64,000 nucleotides of DNA from Rhodopseudomonas infernalis (GCF_022271405.1 NZ_JAJNAL010000017.1:39592-103591); one strand, 5' to 3'. Positions 44,017-54,543 are shown, numbered from the stretch's first letter. Notes: generated from the letters alone by a model not told the origin. Translations and numbers: made by a program.

Positions 44017-45654
44017 CTATTGTGCCGGTTCCACCGCATGGCTCCGCGCAAAATCCCCGCCGGGGATCGAGGCCAGCAGGGCCTGCGTATACGGATGCTT
44101 CGGCGTGTTGAAGACCTCGCCCGCGGGGCCGTGCTCGACGACTGCGCCGTCCTTCATCACCGCGACGAGGTCGCAGATCTGCGCGGCGACGCGCAGGTCG
44201 TGGGTGATGAAGATGATCGACAGGCCGAGCCGTTCGCGCAAGCTCGCGAGCAGCTTCAGCACCTGGGCCTGGACCGAGACGTCGAGCGCCGACACCGCTT
44301 CGTCGGCGATCAGCACGTCCGGCTTCAGCGCCAGTGCGCGGGCGAGCCCGATGCGCTGGCGCTGGCCGCCGGAGAATTCGTGCGGCAGGCGGTCGCCGGC
44401 CGATGGATCGAGTCCGACCAGCGCGAACAGCTCGCGCGCCTCGGCGATCGCCTGCTTGCGCGGCGTGCCGTGGATGATCGGGCCTTGCGCAACTAATTCC
44501 TCGGCCTTGTGCCGCGGGTTGAGCGAGGCGAACGGGTCCTGAAACACCATCTGCATGTGCCGCGTCTCGCGGCGTACGTCTTCGCGCGGCATCGTCGCCC
44601 AGTCGCGGCCCTCGAGCAGGATCGAGCCGCTATCGGGATCGAGCAGCCGGATGATGCAGCGCGCCAGCGTCGACTTGCCGGAGCCGCTTTCGCCGACGAT
44701 GCCGAGCGTGGCGCCGCGCGGCAGATTCAGCGACACCGCCTTCACCGCATCGGTGACGCGGGCGCCGCGGCCGAGGAAGCCGCCGGTGCGAAACGTCTTC
44801 GACACGTTGTCGATGCTCAGGATGGTGTCGGCCGCGATCGGACGCGGCGGCGGCGCGGTCAGCGGCGGCACCGCGGCGATCAGTTGCCGCGTGTAAGCAT
44901 GCTGCGGCCGGTGCAGCACGTCGTCGGCCGCGCCCTGTTCGACGATCACGCCGTGCTGCATCACCACGACACGATCGGCGATCTCGGCGACGACGCCGAA
45001 ATCGTGGGTGATGAACAGCACCGCGGTGTTGCGGCGGCTCTGCAGTTCGCGGATCAGCGTCAGGATCTGCGCCTGCGTGGTGACGTCGAGCGCGGTGGTC
45101 GGCTCGTCGGCAATCAGCAGCTTTGGATCGAGCGCCAGCGCCATCGCGATCATCGCGCGCTGGCGCTGGCCGCCGGAGAGTTCGTGCGGATAGGCGTCGG
45201 CGGCGCGCTGCGGATCGGGAATGCGGACGTCCTGGAGCAGCGCCAGCACCTTGGCGCGAATCTCTTTCTTCGACAGATCGGTGTGGATGCGAAACATCTC
45301 ACCGATCTGATCGCCGATCGGGCGCAGCGGGTTGAGCGCCGTCATCGGCTCCTGGAACACCATGGCGATGCCGGCGCCGCGCACGGCGCGCATCTCGGCG
45401 GCGCTGGCCTGCGCGAGATCGCGGCCCTCGAACAGCACGCGGCCGCCGTCGATCGCGACGCCGCCGGGCAACAGCTGCATCACGGCATTCGCCATGATCG
45501 ACTTGCCGGAGCCGGACTCGCCGACCACGCAGAGGATTTCATTGGCGGCGATCGTCAGCGAGGCGCCCTGCACCGCATGCGTGCGGTCGGCGCCGGTGGG
45601 CAGCCGGACGCTCAGCTTGTCGAGCGTCAGGACGGCGGGCTTGCTTTCCGTCAT
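44017..45654 (-). CDS. Peptide/opine-type ABC transporter ATP-binding protein, fused DppD-DppF
   Basis: A 545-residue protein with two complete ATPase domains. The first (about 8-260) has Walker [21 protein letters not shown], signature [16 protein letters not shown] and Walker [15 protein letters not shown]. The second (about 285-530) has Walker [21 protein letters not shown], signature [16 protein letters not shown] and Walker [15 protein letters not shown]. Oligopeptide C-terminal segments follow each. Its ATG overlaps the stop of the upstream permease gene (ATGA at 45651-45654). It energises the importer encoded by the three genes transcribed before it. Confidence 0.93.
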   Translation of the reverse strand: MTESKPAVLTLDKLSVRLPTGADRTHAVQGASLTIAANEILCVVGESGSGKSIMANAVMQLLPGGVAIDGGRVLFEGRDLAQASAAEMRAVRGAGIAMVFQEPMTALNPLRPIGDQIGEMFRIHTDLSKKEIRAKVLALLQDVRIPDPQRAADAYPHELSGGQRQRAMIAMALALDPKLLIADEPTTALDVTTQAQILTLIRELQSRRNTAVLFITHDFGVVAEIADRVVVMQHGVIVEQGAADDVLHRPQHAYTRQLIAAVPPLTAPPPRPIAADTILSIDNVSKTFRTGGFLGRGARVTDAVKAVSLNLPRGATLGIVGESGSGKSTLARCIIRLLDPDSGSILLEGRDWATMPREDVRRETRHMQMVFQDPFASLNPRHKAEELVAQGPIIHGTPRKQAIAEARELFALVGLDPSAGDRLPHEFSGGQRQRIGLARALALKPDVLIADEAVSALDVSVQAQVLKLLASLRERLGLSIIFITHDLRVAAQICDLVAVMKDGAVVEHGPAGEVFNTPKHPYTQALLASIPGGDFARSHAVEPAQ

Positions 45655-46481
45655 CGTCCCTTCAGCCTCGGATTGAGCGCGTCGTTGAGGCCCTGACCGA
45701 CCAGCGACACCGCCAGCACGGTGATCAGGATGGCGATGCCGGGGATCGCCGCGACGTACCACTGCACGCGCAGCACGTCGCGGCCGAGCCCGATCAGATT
45801 GCCCCAAGAGGCGACGTTGGGGTCTGACAATCGCAGGAACGCCAGCGCGCTTTCGAGCAGGATCGCCACCGCCATCACCACGCTGGCATAGACGATCACC
45901 GGCGGCAGTGCGTTGGGCAGGATCTCGCCGAGGATCAGTTGCAGATCCTTCATGCCGAGGGTGCGGCCGGCCTGCACGAATTCGCGGTTGCGCAGCGACA
46001 GGAATTCGGCGCGCGTCAGCCGCGCCGGCGCCGGCCACGACACGATGCCGACCGCGATCGTCACGGTGGTCAGCGTCGAGCCGAACACCGCGACCAGCAC
46101 CAGCAGCAGCACGAAGTTGGGCAGGATCTGGAACGCTTCGGTGATCCGCATCAGCACGGTGTCGACCCAGCCGCCGAAGTAACCCGCGAAGGCGCCGATC
46201 AGCACGCCGATGACGATCGCGATCGCCGTGGCGGCGCCGCCGATCAACAGCGCGATGCGCGCGCCGTAGAAGATCTGCGCGGCGATGTCGCGGCCGGAAT
46301 TGTCGGTGCCGAGCAGGAAGCGCGGATTGCTGAACGGCCAGATCAGCGGCCGGCCGGCGAGCGCCAGCGGGTCGCGCGGATAGATCCAGCCCGCGCTGAT
46401 CGCCATCGCGACAATCAGCAGCAGCAACAGCAGGCCGACTACGGCGGCGGGGCTGCGGAAGTAGCGCTTGATCGCGTCCAT
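45651..46481 (-). CDS. Peptide-type ABC transporter permease, DppC/OppC type
   Basis: A 276-residue permease with five to six helices. It has the N-terminal FLLGTDNSGRDIAAQIFYGA signature and the cytoplasmic coupling segment EFVQAGRTLGMKDLQLILGE with LPNALPPVIVY. It starts 4 bp after the DppB-type gene and overlaps the ATPase gene. Confidence 0.92.
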   Translation of the reverse strand: MDAIKRYFRSPAAVVGLLLLLLIVAMAISAGWIYPRDPLALAGRPLIWPFSNPRFLLGTDNSGRDIAAQIFYGARIALLIGGAATAIAIVIGVLIGAFAGYFGGWVDTVLMRITEAFQILPNFVLLLVLVAVFGSTLTTVTIAVGIVSWPAPARLTRAEFLSLRNREFVQAGRTLGMKDLQLILGEILPNALPPVIVYASVVMAVAILLESALAFLRLSDPNVASWGNLIGLGRDVLRVQWYVAAIPGIAILITVLAVSLVGQGLNDALNPRLKGR

Positions 46482-46485
46482 CGCC

Positions 46486-47463
46486 TCAAGTCCCGGCGGT
46501 GATGCGCGGGTCGAGCCGCGCGTACAGCAGGTCGACCAGGAAGTTGACGGCGATCACCAGCAGCGCCGAGACGAACACGATGCCGAGCAGCGTGTTGAGG
46601 TCACGCTGCACGACCGACTCATAGGCGAGCCGGCCGAGGCCCGGCAGCGAGAACACGCTCTCGACCACCACCGAGCCGCCCAGCATGGTGCCGGCCTGCA
46701 GGCCGATCAGCGTCACCATCGGCAGCAAGGCGTTGCGCAGCACGTGGCGGACGACGATGCGGGTCTCATCGAGCCCCTTGGCGCGGGCGGTGCGGACGAA
46801 ATCGAGATTGAGCACTTCCAGCATCGAGGCCCGCATGATGCGCAGATAGATCGCCAGAAAGATCAGTCCGAGCGTCAGCGTCGGCAGCACCAGATGCGCG
46901 GCGATGTCGAGCGTGCGCGCGAAGCCGGTCGCGGCCGCGCCGATATCCTCGAAGCCGCCGGCCGGCAGCCATTGCAGATAGACCGAGAACACCACGATGG
47001 CCATCAGGCCGAACCAGAACGACGGCGTGGCGTAGAAGATCAGCCCGAGCGTCGAGATCAGCGTGTCGGGCCATTTGTTGACGCCGCGGGCAGCGATCAC
47101 GCCGAGCACCAGGCCGGCGAAGAACGCGAACGACAGCGACGCGGTCATCAGCAGCAGCGTCGGTGGCAGGCGCTCGAGGATCACGGTGGCCACCGGCTTG
47201 CCGTAGATCGACGAGAAGCCGAGGTCGAACCGCACCAGCCGCCACAGATACTGGCCGAGCTGCAGCGGGATCGACAGATCGAGCCCGTAGAATTTACGCA
47301 GCTCGCGCGCGGTGGCGGCATCGCCGCCGCCCATCTGCGCCATCATCGCGTCGACGGTGTCGCCCGGCGCGAATTGCAGCAGCAGGAAGATGCCGATCAG
47401 GATCAGAAACAGGGTCGGGATCGAGGCGGCGAGCCGCCGCCCCGCGAGGCTCAGGATACGCAT
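46486..47463 (-). CDS. Peptide-type ABC transporter permease, DppB/OppB type
   Basis: A 325-residue permease with six helices. Features are ILIGIFLLLQFAPGDTVDAM near the N-terminus, the long periplasmic loop RKFYGLDLSIPLQLGQYLWR, and the coupling helix LDFVRTARAKGLDETRIVVR with HVLRNALLPMVTLIGLQAG. It lies 24 bp after the binding-protein gene. Confidence 0.92.
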   Translation of the reverse strand: MRILSLAGRRLAASIPTLFLILIGIFLLLQFAPGDTVDAMMAQMGGGDAATARELRKFYGLDLSIPLQLGQYLWRLVRFDLGFSSIYGKPVATVILERLPPTLLLMTASLSFAFFAGLVLGVIAARGVNKWPDTLISTLGLIFYATPSFWFGLMAIVVFSVYLQWLPAGGFEDIGAAATGFARTLDIAAHLVLPTLTLGLIFLAIYLRIMRASMLEVLNLDFVRTARAKGLDETRIVVRHVLRNALLPMVTLIGLQAGTMLGGSVVVESVFSLPGLGRLAYESVVQRDLNTLLGIVFVSALLVIAVNFLVDLLYARLDPRITAGT

Positions 47464-47487
47464 GCGTTCATCTTGGCGGAGTTGGCG

Positions 47488-49104
47488 CTATTCGGCCAGC
47501 CAAAGATCATGCCAGGTCGATGACGCCCAGCGCGGCGTATTGGAGTGATTGCGTGCCTTCGCGGTGATCACCGTGACGAACAATTGCTCGATCGGCATCC
47601 AGATCGGCAGCTCGGTGTTGGCGCGGGTGACGAAGTCGGCATACAGCGCCTTGCGCTTGGCCGGATCGACCTCGGTCGCCGCGTCGTCGATGATCTTGTC
47701 GATCGTCGGGTCTTCCCAGCCCCACTGGTTGGTCCACGGCGCGCCCTTCGGCTGGCCGGAGCGATACCACACGGTGGTCGAGACGGCAGGATCGTTGCGA
47801 TACTGATGCCAGCCGGTGGCGAGGTCGAAGGCGTGCTCGTCATAGACCTGCTTGAGGAAGCCGCCGCCGTCGTTGCGCACCACCTCGACCTGGATGCCGA
47901 CTTCGCCGAGCGACTGCTGGATGAAGGTCGCCCACAGCGAGATGTCCTCGCCCCACGGCGCGGGCAGGAGCCGCAGCGACAGCCGGTTGCCGCCGGCGGC
48001 CGGCTTCAGCCCGGCCTCGTCGAGCAGCGCGATCGCCTTCTTCTTGTCGTAGGGATATTGCGGGGTGTTCGGGCCCGGATAGAAGTCGGTCGAGGTCGAG
48101 GGGATCGGGCCGGTGCCGAGCTTGGCGAAATCGCCGAGGAAGTTCTCGATGAAGAACGGCACGTTGATGGCGTGCGCGATGGCGCGGCGGACGCGGATGT
48201 CCGACAGCTCCTTGCGGCGGAAATTGAACTCGATGGTGTTGGTGCGGGCGTTGCCCTCGTTGCCCTTGGTCGAGACGATGAAGCGCTTGTCCTTGCCGAG
48301 CCGCGCCATGTCGGAGATCGTCAGGCCCGAGAACGGGCTGAGCTGCAGCCCGCCGGCCTCGAGCTGCGCGGCGGCGGCGGCGCGGTCGGTGATCACCTTC
48401 CAGACGATGCGGTCGAGATAGGGCGCATTCGGCCGCCAGTAGTTATCGTTGCGGTCGGCGATGATGTACTGGCCGCGCTCGTATTTGTTGAACTTGAACG
48501 GGCCGGTGCCGATCGGCGCGAGGTTGGCCGGGTTCTGGCGGATGTCGCCGGTCTCGTAGATGTGCTTGGCCGAGATGTAGCCGAGGTCCGGTAGCGCACG
48601 CAGCAACAGGTTGAGCGGCATCGGCCGCTCGTAGCGGAAGATCGCGGTCTGCGGATCGGGGGTGTCGACCGCGGTGAGGAAGAGCTGCAGCGTCGATCCG
48701 TAGTTGAGGATCTTCTTCCACATGTTCATCGCTGTGAAGGCGACGTCCTCGGAGGTGAACGGCTTGCCGTCGTGCCAGGTGACGCCCTTGCGCAGCTTGA
48801 AGGTGATGGTCTTGCCATCCGGCGTCGATTCCCAGCTCTCGGCCAGCACACCGACCGGATTGCCGGCGGCGTCGAGGTCGACCAGCGGCTCCTGGATCTT
48901 GCCGCCGATGATGTAGACGCCGGTCGAGGCCTGCAGGCTCGGGTTGAGCTGGCGCTGCTCCGCACCGTAATGGACGTTGAAGACACCGCCCTTGCGCGGC
49001 GTCTCCTGCGCGAAGGCGCGCATCGGATTGATCACATTGGCGGCGGTCGCGGCCGACGTCAGCAGAATGGTACGGCGATTGATCTCGAAGCGCGACAAGG
49101 CCAT
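47488..49104 (-). CDS. Peptide-type (SBP family 5) ABC transporter substrate-binding protein
   Basis: A 538-residue periplasmic binding protein of the DppA/OppA family. I start at ATG 49104, preceded by AGGAG. The N-terminus FEINRRTILLTSAAT has a twin-arginine-like pair, with cleavage near RAFAQE. Family features are ESWESTPDGKTITFKLRKGV, TWHDGKPFTSEDVAFT, IGTGPFKFNKYERGQY, and RVRRAIAHAINVPFFIENFL. It heads the four-gene operon running to 44017. The ligand may be a peptide, opine or other small molecule. Confidence 0.92.
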   Translation of the reverse strand: MALSRFEINRRTILLTSAATAANVINPMRAFAQETPRKGGVFNVHYGAEQRQLNPSLQASTGVYIIGGKIQEPLVDLDAAGNPVGVLAESWESTPDGKTITFKLRKGVTWHDGKPFTSEDVAFTAMNMWKKILNYGSTLQLFLTAVDTPDPQTAIFRYERPMPLNLLLRALPDLGYISAKHIYETGDIRQNPANLAPIGTGPFKFNKYERGQYIIADRNDNYWRPNAPYLDRIVWKVITDRAAAAAQLEAGGLQLSPFSGLTISDMARLGKDKRFIVSTKGNEGNARTNTIEFNFRRKELSDIRVRRAIAHAINVPFFIENFLGDFAKLGTGPIPSTSTDFYPGPNTPQYPYDKKKAIALLDEAGLKPAAGGNRLSLRLLPAPWGEDISLWATFIQQSLGEVGIQVEVVRNDGGGFLKQVYDEHAFDLATGWHQYRNDPAVSTTVWYRSGQPKGAPWTNQWGWEDPTIDKIIDDAATEVDPAKRKALYADFVTRANTELPIWMPIEQLFVTVITAKARNHSNTPRWASSTWHDLWLAE

Positions 49105-49242
49105 GCGGTCTCCTGGCAGGAATGAGCGGGGCGGCATCATCAAACGATACGACGCCGCGGCTGATCAAGCCATTTTCATTTTCTGAGCGGACAAGCAACT
49201 TTCTGTCGCCGCGGCGCGCACGCCGCGACGCATTTCGCCGCG

Positions 49243-51171
49243 TTAAATATGCGCGGCGAGGTCGATCAGTTCGCCGACCAGCACGCCACTGCCAGCCAGC
49301 ATGGTCTCGACCTTGTCGGCTGCCTCGGCGACGCTCTGTGCCGAGGTGTCGATCGTCAGCTCGCTGGCGGTCGGCGGCTGATAATCGTTGCCGATGCCGG
49401 TGAAGTTCTGCAGCGCGCCGGCGCGGGCCTTGGCGTAGTGCCCCTTGGGATCGCGCTGCTCGCACACTTCCGCCGGCGTCGCGACGTAGATCTCGCGGAA
49501 GTGCTCGCCGGCGATGCGGCGCGCGGCGTCGCGATCGCCGCGGGCCGGCGACACCGCGGCGACGATTGCTACATGGCCGTTGGCGGCGAGATGCGCGGCG
49601 ATCTCGGCGAGGCGCCGGATGTTTTCGCTGCGATCCTCGGGCGAGAAGCCGAGATCGCTGTTGAGCCCGGCGCGCAGCGTGTCTCCGTCGAGCAGGATCG
49701 GCGAGCCGCCGCGGTCGAACAGCCGCCGCTCGACCGCCTTCGCCAGCGTCGATTTGCCGGAGCCCGGCAAGCCGGTGAACCACAGCACCGCGCCGGTGTG
49801 GCGGAAGCGCGCCGTGCGCTCCTCGGGCTTCAGAGCCGACTCCACCGGCACGATGTCGGCGGTGGCGGCGCGCTGGCCGCTGTCGACGCTGAGCACCAGA
49901 CCGCCGCCAGCGATGCGGCCGCCGACTTCGATCACCAGGCGCCCGGTGCGCTGGAAGTCTTCGGCCGGGTCGGCCGCGACCGGCTGCGCCAGCGACAGGT
50001 CGATTTCGCCGACGTGATTGCGGGCGATCGCCTTGGCTTCGCTGCTGGCGAGATCGCCGGGATCGACCGCCTTCTCGATCGCCACCACGGTGGCGCGGGT
50101 TTCGCGGGTGCCGAGCCGTACCAGGATCGACGCGCCGGCTTCGAGCGGCTGATCGTGCAGCCAGAAGATTCGGGCGCGCAGCCGTCTCGTATCACGCGGC
50201 GCCGAGCCCGCATGCGCGATGACGTCGCCGCGCTCGATGAACAACTCACGATCGAGCGTGATACCCACCGAACGGCCGGCGCCCTGCGGCCCCGCCACCG
50301 GGGTGACCGGCCAGCTCTCGACCGATTTGATCTTGGCGATCTTGCCGGCCGGCATGATGACGATGTCGTCGCCGGTCTGCAGTTTGCCAGACTCGATGCG
50401 GCCCGCGACGATGCGGCGGTCGTCGAATTTGTAGATCGCCTGAACTGGGAGCCGCAGCGCGAGCAGATCGAGTGGCTGCGACGGCGTCAGCGCGTCGAGC
50501 GCTTCGACCACGGTCGGGCCTTGGTACCAGCTGATGTTGTCGGTGCGTTCGGCGACGCCGTCGCCGTCGCGAGCCGAGATCGGGATCACCGCGGTCGGCG
50601 TCACGCCGAGCGACAGAAGATGCGCGGTGATCTCGTCGCTGATGGCGTTGAACCGGTCGGCCGAGAAGTCGACGCGGTCCATCTTGTTGACCACCACCGC
50701 GACCTGCTTGATGCCGAGCAGATGCAGCAGATAGCCGTGCCGCCGCGTCTGGTCGCGCACGCCTTCGAGCGCGTCGATGATCAGCACCGCGCCATCGGCC
50801 TGCGAGGCGCCGGTGATCATGTTGCGCAGGAATTCGGCGTGGCCGGGCGCGTCGATCAGCACGACGTCGCGCGAGCGGGTGCGGAAGCTGATCTGCGTGG
50901 TGTCGATGGTGATGCCCTGGTCGCGCTCGGTCTGCAGCGCGTCGAGCAGGAACGACCATTCGAACGGCATGCCGCGCCGGGCGCTGACGGCTTTGAGCAT
51001 CTCCAGCTTGCCGTCGGGGAGCGAACCGGTCTCGTGCAGCAGGCGGCCGACCAGCGTCGATTTGCCGTGGTCGACATGGCCGACGATGACGATGCGAACC
51101 AGCGGGCGCGTCGTGCCGTTCGGTGTGGCGAGGGTGGAAGGCGAGACGGCGATGGTCATGGCGTCACTCAT
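49243..51171 (-). CDS. cysNC: Sulfate adenylyltransferase large subunit / APS kinase fusion (CysNC)
   Basis: A 642-residue bifunctional enzyme. Residues 20-440 are the GTPase CysN, with G1 [21 protein letters not shown]3 [12 protein letters not shown] and G4 VVNKMDR. It drives ATP sulfurylase (sulfate + ATP to APS) with CysD. Residues 455-640 are the APS kinase CysC, with P-loop [20 protein letters not shown] and [20 protein letters not shown], making PAPS. The start is ATG 51171 or the in-frame ATG at 51159. It lies 31 bp after cysD. Because the reductase nearby looks APS-type, the PAPS may serve sulfation. Confidence 0.93.
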   Translation of the reverse strand: MSDAMTIAVSPSTLATPNGTTRPLVRIVIVGHVDHGKSTLVGRLLHETGSLPDGKLEMLKAVSARRGMPFEWSFLLDALQTERDQGITIDTTQISFRTRSRDVVLIDAPGHAEFLRNMITGASQADGAVLIIDALEGVRDQTRRHGYLLHLLGIKQVAVVVNKMDRVDFSADRFNAISDEITAHLLSLGVTPTAVIPISARDGDGVAERTDNISWYQGPTVVEALDALTPSQPLDLLALRLPVQAIYKFDDRRIVAGRIESGKLQTGDDIVIMPAGKIAKIKSVESWPVTPVAGPQGAGRSVGITLDRELFIERGDVIAHAGSAPRDTRRLRARIFWLHDQPLEAGASILVRLGTRETRATVVAIEKAVDPGDLASSEAKAIARNHVGEIDLSLAQPVAADPAEDFQRTGRLVIEVGGRIAGGGLVLSVDSGQRAATADIVPVESALKPEERTARFRHTGAVLWFTGLPGSGKSTLAKAVERRLFDRGGSPILLDGDTLRAGLNSDLGFSPEDRSENIRRLAEIAAHLAANGHVAIVAAVSPARGDRDAARRIAGEHFREIYVATPAEVCEQRDPKGHYAKARAGALQNFTGIGNDYQPPTASELTIDTSAQSVAEAADKVETMLAGSGVLVGELIDLAAHI

Positions 51172-51202
51172 TGTCGGTGATCACTTGGTGCGGATGCGCA
51201 AA

Positions 51203-52078
51203 TCACAGATAGCCGGCGACGCGCAGACGTTCGAACGCGTCCTCGGTCTCGTGGTCGAGCGCACGGCCGGCGCGCTCCGGCACCTTGGTGGTCTGCAATT
51301 CGTGCAGGATCTCGTCGATCGACGACGCGTTCGACGCCACCGGGAAGGTGATGTCCTGATCGCCCAGTGAGCGATAGCGTTTGCCGTCCTTGGCCAGATA
51401 CAGCGGGATGATCGGGATGCCTTCGCGCTGGGTGTAGGCCCAGATGTCGGCCTCGGTCCAATGCAGGATCGGGTGGATACGCAAGTGAGCGCCGGGCGGC
51501 GGCGAGGCGTTGAACTGATCCCAGAATTCCGGCGGCTGATCGCGCACGTCCCATCCGCCTTCAGTGCCGCGCGGCGAGAACACGCGCTCCTTGGCGCGGG
51601 TCGCTTCCTCGTCGCGGCGGATGCCGGCGATCAGTCCGTCGAAGCCGTATTTGGCGAGCGCCATCTTCAGGCCCTCGGTTTTTCGCGCAGCGGAGCGCGC
51701 CGCCGGGGGCAGCGTCGGGTCGACGCTGTCGATCGGGGGGCAGGGATCGACGCGCAGGTCGAGATCCCACTCTTTCGCGTAGTGCTCGCGGAAAGCGTAC
51801 ATTTCGGGAAATTTCTTGCCGGTGTCGACATGCAGGGCCGGGAACGGCACCTTGCCGAAGAACGCCTTGCGGGCCAGCCAGATCATCACGTTGGAGTCTT
51901 TGCCGAGTGACCACAGCAGCGCCAGCTTCTTCAGCCGGGCGAAGCCCTCGCGCAGGATGTAGACGCTCTGTGCTTCCAGCGCGTCGAGGTGATCCATCGG
52001 CCGCAGCGGGTCATGCGGCGCAATTTCCGGCAGCTGGATCGTCTGAGCTGCGCGAATTTGGGGGGCGGCTAGGGTCAT
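51203..52078 (-). CDS. cysD: Sulfate adenylyltransferase small subunit CysD
   Basis: A 291-residue PAPS-reductase-fold adenylyltransferase subunit. It has LDALEAQSVYILREGFARLK, the PP-loop-like LLWSLGKDSNVMIWLARKAF, HVDTGKKFPEMYAFREHYAK and the late LRIHPILHWTEADIWAYTQR and SLGDQDITFPVASNASSIDE. It forms the sulfurylase with CysN. GGGAGCC precedes the ATG. Its promoter region is shared with divergent cysH. Confidence 0.94.
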   Translation of the reverse strand: MTLAAPQIRAAQTIQLPEIAPHDPLRPMDHLDALEAQSVYILREGFARLKKLALLWSLGKDSNVMIWLARKAFFGKVPFPALHVDTGKKFPEMYAFREHYAKEWDLDLRVDPCPPIDSVDPTLPPAARSAARKTEGLKMALAKYGFDGLIAGIRRDEEATRAKERVFSPRGTEGGWDVRDQPPEFWDQFNASPPPGAHLRIHPILHWTEADIWAYTQREGIPIIPLYLAKDGKRYRSLGDQDITFPVASNASSIDEILHELQTTKVPERAGRALDHETEDAFERLRVAGYL

Positions 52079-52358
52079 TCACAGGCTCCCGGCAAAGCGT
52101 GTCCGGATCGGTCCGGACCGTCGGTGTCGCGCAACCGGGACGGCGTTATCATCGTCAAGAGAACGAACATCTCTGCGGCACGCTAGTAAGGGATGGAATT
52201 TCTACAGCGGAAGCGATCAACAGAAAGAATAATTTTCTATCAATCTGGCTTGTAAGATACATAGATAGAAAATATTTCTAGTCAATCCTTCTTCGGTACC
52301 TTCGCAACCATCCGCAGTGGCGGACGGCGAAAACACCGGCGCAGAAAGTTATTCGGGA
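52079..52358. promoter_or_regulatory. AT-rich divergent cysD/cysH control region with palindromes
   Basis: A 280-bp spacer, with an AT-rich core at about 52190-52290 that contrasts with the surrounding GC-rich sequence. ATTTTCTATC (52232-52241) is mirrored by GATAGAAAAT (52264-52273). The second arm is also the left half of a tight palindrome, TAGAAA-ATA-TTTCTA (52266-52280). These are candidates for a sulfur-regulon regulator and for the divergent promoters. Confidence 0.55.
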
Positions 52359-53099
52359 ATGAGCGACCTCACTCAGTACTCTCCATCTTCGGCCAGGACG
52401 CCCGAGGCGACGACCTTGCGGGCCGCCGCACTCGAGAGCGATCTGCGCGACGCGTCCCCTGCCGAGATCATCGCCGCCGCGGTGCGCGAACTCGGCCGCG
52501 ATCGTGTGGCGCTGGTGTCGTCGTTCGGAACCGAGTCGGCGGCGCTGCTGAAAGTGATGGCGGATGTCGATCCGGCGATCCCCGTGGTGTTTCTCGATAC
52601 CGGCTGGCTGTTCGTCGAAACGCTCGCGTATCGTGATCAACTGATCGATCATCTCGGCCTCGTCGATGTGCGCTCGATCAAGCCGCTCGGAGCCGATCTC
52701 GACCGCGACGATCCGGCACAGGATCTGTGGTTCTCCGATCCGGACAAATGCTGTTTCATCCGCAAGGTCGAGCCGCTGCGCCGCGCGTTGGCACCGTTCG
52801 ACGGGTGGATCAACGGACGCAAGCGTCATCAAGGTGGCGCGCGCGCCAAGATCCCCGTCGTCGAAGCCGATGGTGTGCGTCTAAAGTTCAACCCGTTCGC
52901 CAACGTGTCGCGCGAGGAGATCGCCGCGATCTTTCAACTCGGCAAACTGCCGTCGCATCCGCTGCTGGCGTCGGGCTTTCTATCGGTCGGCTGCATGCCG
53001 TGTACGAGTCGCGCGTCGTCGGAGGACGATACACGCTCCGGGCGTTGGCAGGGACGTAGCAAGACGGAATGCGGCATTCACACGATGAAGACTTCGTAG
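52359..53099 (+). CDS. cysH: Assimilatory APS-type sulfate reductase CysH
   Basis: A 246-residue reductase that converts activated sulfate to sulfite with thioredoxin or glutaredoxin electrons. The PP-loop region is ALVSSFGTESAALLKVMADV, followed by VVFLDTGWLFVETLAYRDQL. The Cys pairs in DKCCFIRKVEPL and CMPCTSR bind a [4Fe-4S] cluster and mark the APS-reducing class. The catalytic ECGIH is at the C-terminus. ATG 52359 is used; a GTG at 52317 would add 14 residues. It is divergent from cysD. Confidence 0.92.
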   Translation: MSDLTQYSPSSARTPEATTLRAAALESDLRDASPAEIIAAAVRELGRDRVALVSSFGTESAALLKVMADVDPAIPVVFLDTGWLFVETLAYRDQLIDHLGLVDVRSIKPLGADLDRDDPAQDLWFSDPDKCCFIRKVEPLRRALAPFDGWINGRKRHQGGARAKIPVVEADGVRLKFNPFANVSREEIAAIFQLGKLPSHPLLASGFLSVGCMPCTSRASSEDDTRSGRWQGRSKTECGIHTMKTS

Positions 53100-53223
53100 C
53101 AGATTGCTGTTGCGCCTGACCGAACAACGAAATGCGGTTCCGTTGACTTGAGCGGCTTCATTCTTGAGTTTCGCAGCTCCGCCGCAGACGACGAAGACGC
53201 CGTCCGGACCATGGAGAATTGAA

Positions 53224-54213
53224 ATGTTTCGCCGAATGATTCCGCTGCTCGCCGGCCTCTTGATCGCGACGTCCGCGCAGGCGGCGAACGTGACGCTGCT
53301 CAACGTGTCCTACGATCCGACCCGCGAACTCTACAGTGATTTCAACAAATCGTTTGCCGCCGCGTATCAGAAGGACACCGGCGACAAGGTTACGCTCAAG
53401 CAGTCGCACGGCGGCTCGGGCGCACAGGCGCGCTCGGTGATCGACGGCTTGCAGGCCGATGTCGTGACGCTGGCGCTCGCCTACGATATCGACGCCATTG
53501 CCAACAAGGGACTGCTCGCGAAGGACTGGCAGAAGCGTCTGCCGCAGAACTCGTCGCCCTACACGTCGACGATCGTGTTTCTGGTTCGCAAGGGCAACCC
53601 CAAGGCGATCAAAGACTGGGACGACCTGCTCAAGCCCGGCGTCAGCGTGATCACCCCGAACCCGAAGACGTCGGGCGGTGCGCGCTGGAACTATCTGGCG
53701 GCGTGGGGCTATGCGCTGAAAAAGTCCGGGTCGGAAGAAGGCGCCCGCGACTTCGTCGCCAAGCTGTACAAGCAGGTGCCGGTGCTCGACACCGGCGCGC
53801 GCGGCTCGACCGTCACCTTCGTCGAGCGCGGCGTCGGCGATGTGCTGCTGGCGTGGGAGAACGAGGCCTATCTGGCGGTGAAGGAATTCGGTGCTGACAA
53901 GTTCGAGATCGTGGCGCCTTCGGTGTCGATCCTGGCTGAGCCGCCGGTCGCGGTGGTCGATACCGTCGTGGACAAGAAGGGCACCCGCGCGGCCGCCGAG
54001 GCCTATCTGAAGTATCTCTATTCCAAGGACGGTCAGGAAATCGCCGCACGGAACTTCTATCGTCCGCGCGACCCGGAGATCGCGAAGAAGCACGAGGGAT
54101 CGTTCGCCAAGGTCGAGCTGTTCACGATCGACGAATTGTTCGGCGGCTGGACCAAAGCGCAGACCGAGCACTTCGCCGATGGCGGCGTGTTCGACAAGAT
54201 CTACAAGAACTGA
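53224..54213 (+). CDS. Sulfate/thiosulfate ABC transporter substrate-binding protein
   Basis: A 329-residue periplasmic binding protein of the Sbp/CysP family. The signal peptide is [20 protein letters not shown]. Mature family features are [60 protein letters not shown], and [23 protein letters not shown] about 10 bp before ATG 53224 supports the start. It lies 125 bp after cysH and 330 bp before the permease genes, with an inverted-repeat element in that gap. Confidence 0.94.
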   Translation: MFRRMIPLLAGLLIATSAQAANVTLLNVSYDPTRELYSDFNKSFAAAYQKDTGDKVTLKQSHGGSGAQARSVIDGLQADVVTLALAYDIDAIANKGLLAKDWQKRLPQNSSPYTSTIVFLVRKGNPKAIKDWDDLLKPGVSVITPNPKTSGGARWNYLAAWGYALKKSGSEEGARDFVAKLYKQVPVLDTGARGSTVTFVERGVGDVLLAWENEAYLAVKEFGADKFEIVAPSVSILAEPPVAVVDTVVDKKGTRAAAEAYLKYLYSKDGQEIAARNFYRPRDPEIAKKHEGSFAKVELFTIDELFGGWTKAQTEHFADGGVFDKIYKN

Positions 54214-54543
54214 GCGACGGCGGGGTCCGCGTGGTAAAGTCGCTATCCGTAGAAGAGAGAAATGTATGCTTAGCACCGACGGCAGTGCGCTCCCTCTCTG
54301 CGGGCCCAGTCATCGCATGTGGATCGAATATTCATCCGCTGAATCCGCAACGAGTCGTCCCCGCGCAGGCGGGGACCCATATCCCCTGGCTTCGCAAGTG
54401 AAGCAGGGCATCTGCCGTCAGGCTTCAATCGAAACGCTGCGGAGTATGGGTCCCCGCCTGCGCGGGGACGACACGCGGATAGCCGAGGCGCCACTCGCTG
54501 ATGGCGTCCGCGCGTCAACTCCGACGCATCCACAGGTGATTCC
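54214..54543. other. Spacer with inverted-repeat element between binding protein and permease genes
   Basis: A 330-bp non-coding gap inside what would otherwise be a continuous sulfate-uptake operon. Its main content is the inverted repeat at 54355-54471. No gene-like ORF or clear promoter was recognised. Confidence 0.5.
54355..54471. repeat. Inverted-repeat element with TCGTCCCCGC...GCGGGGACGA ends
   Basis: A 117-bp element with long near-perfect arms. The left is TCGTCCCCGCGCAGGCGGGG ACCCAT; the right is ATGGGTCCCCGCCTGCGCGG GGACGA. Each arm also contains its own small palindrome (CCCCGCGCAGGCGGGG). It sits between the sulfate-binding-protein and cysT genes and would form a strong RNA hairpin in a polycistronic message. 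Confidence 0.82.

Noticed and set aside
43930..44496. Plus-strand frames over the repeat and the end of the ABC ATPase gene
   Set aside because: Begin within the inverted repeat and lie opposite the conserved ATPase domain.
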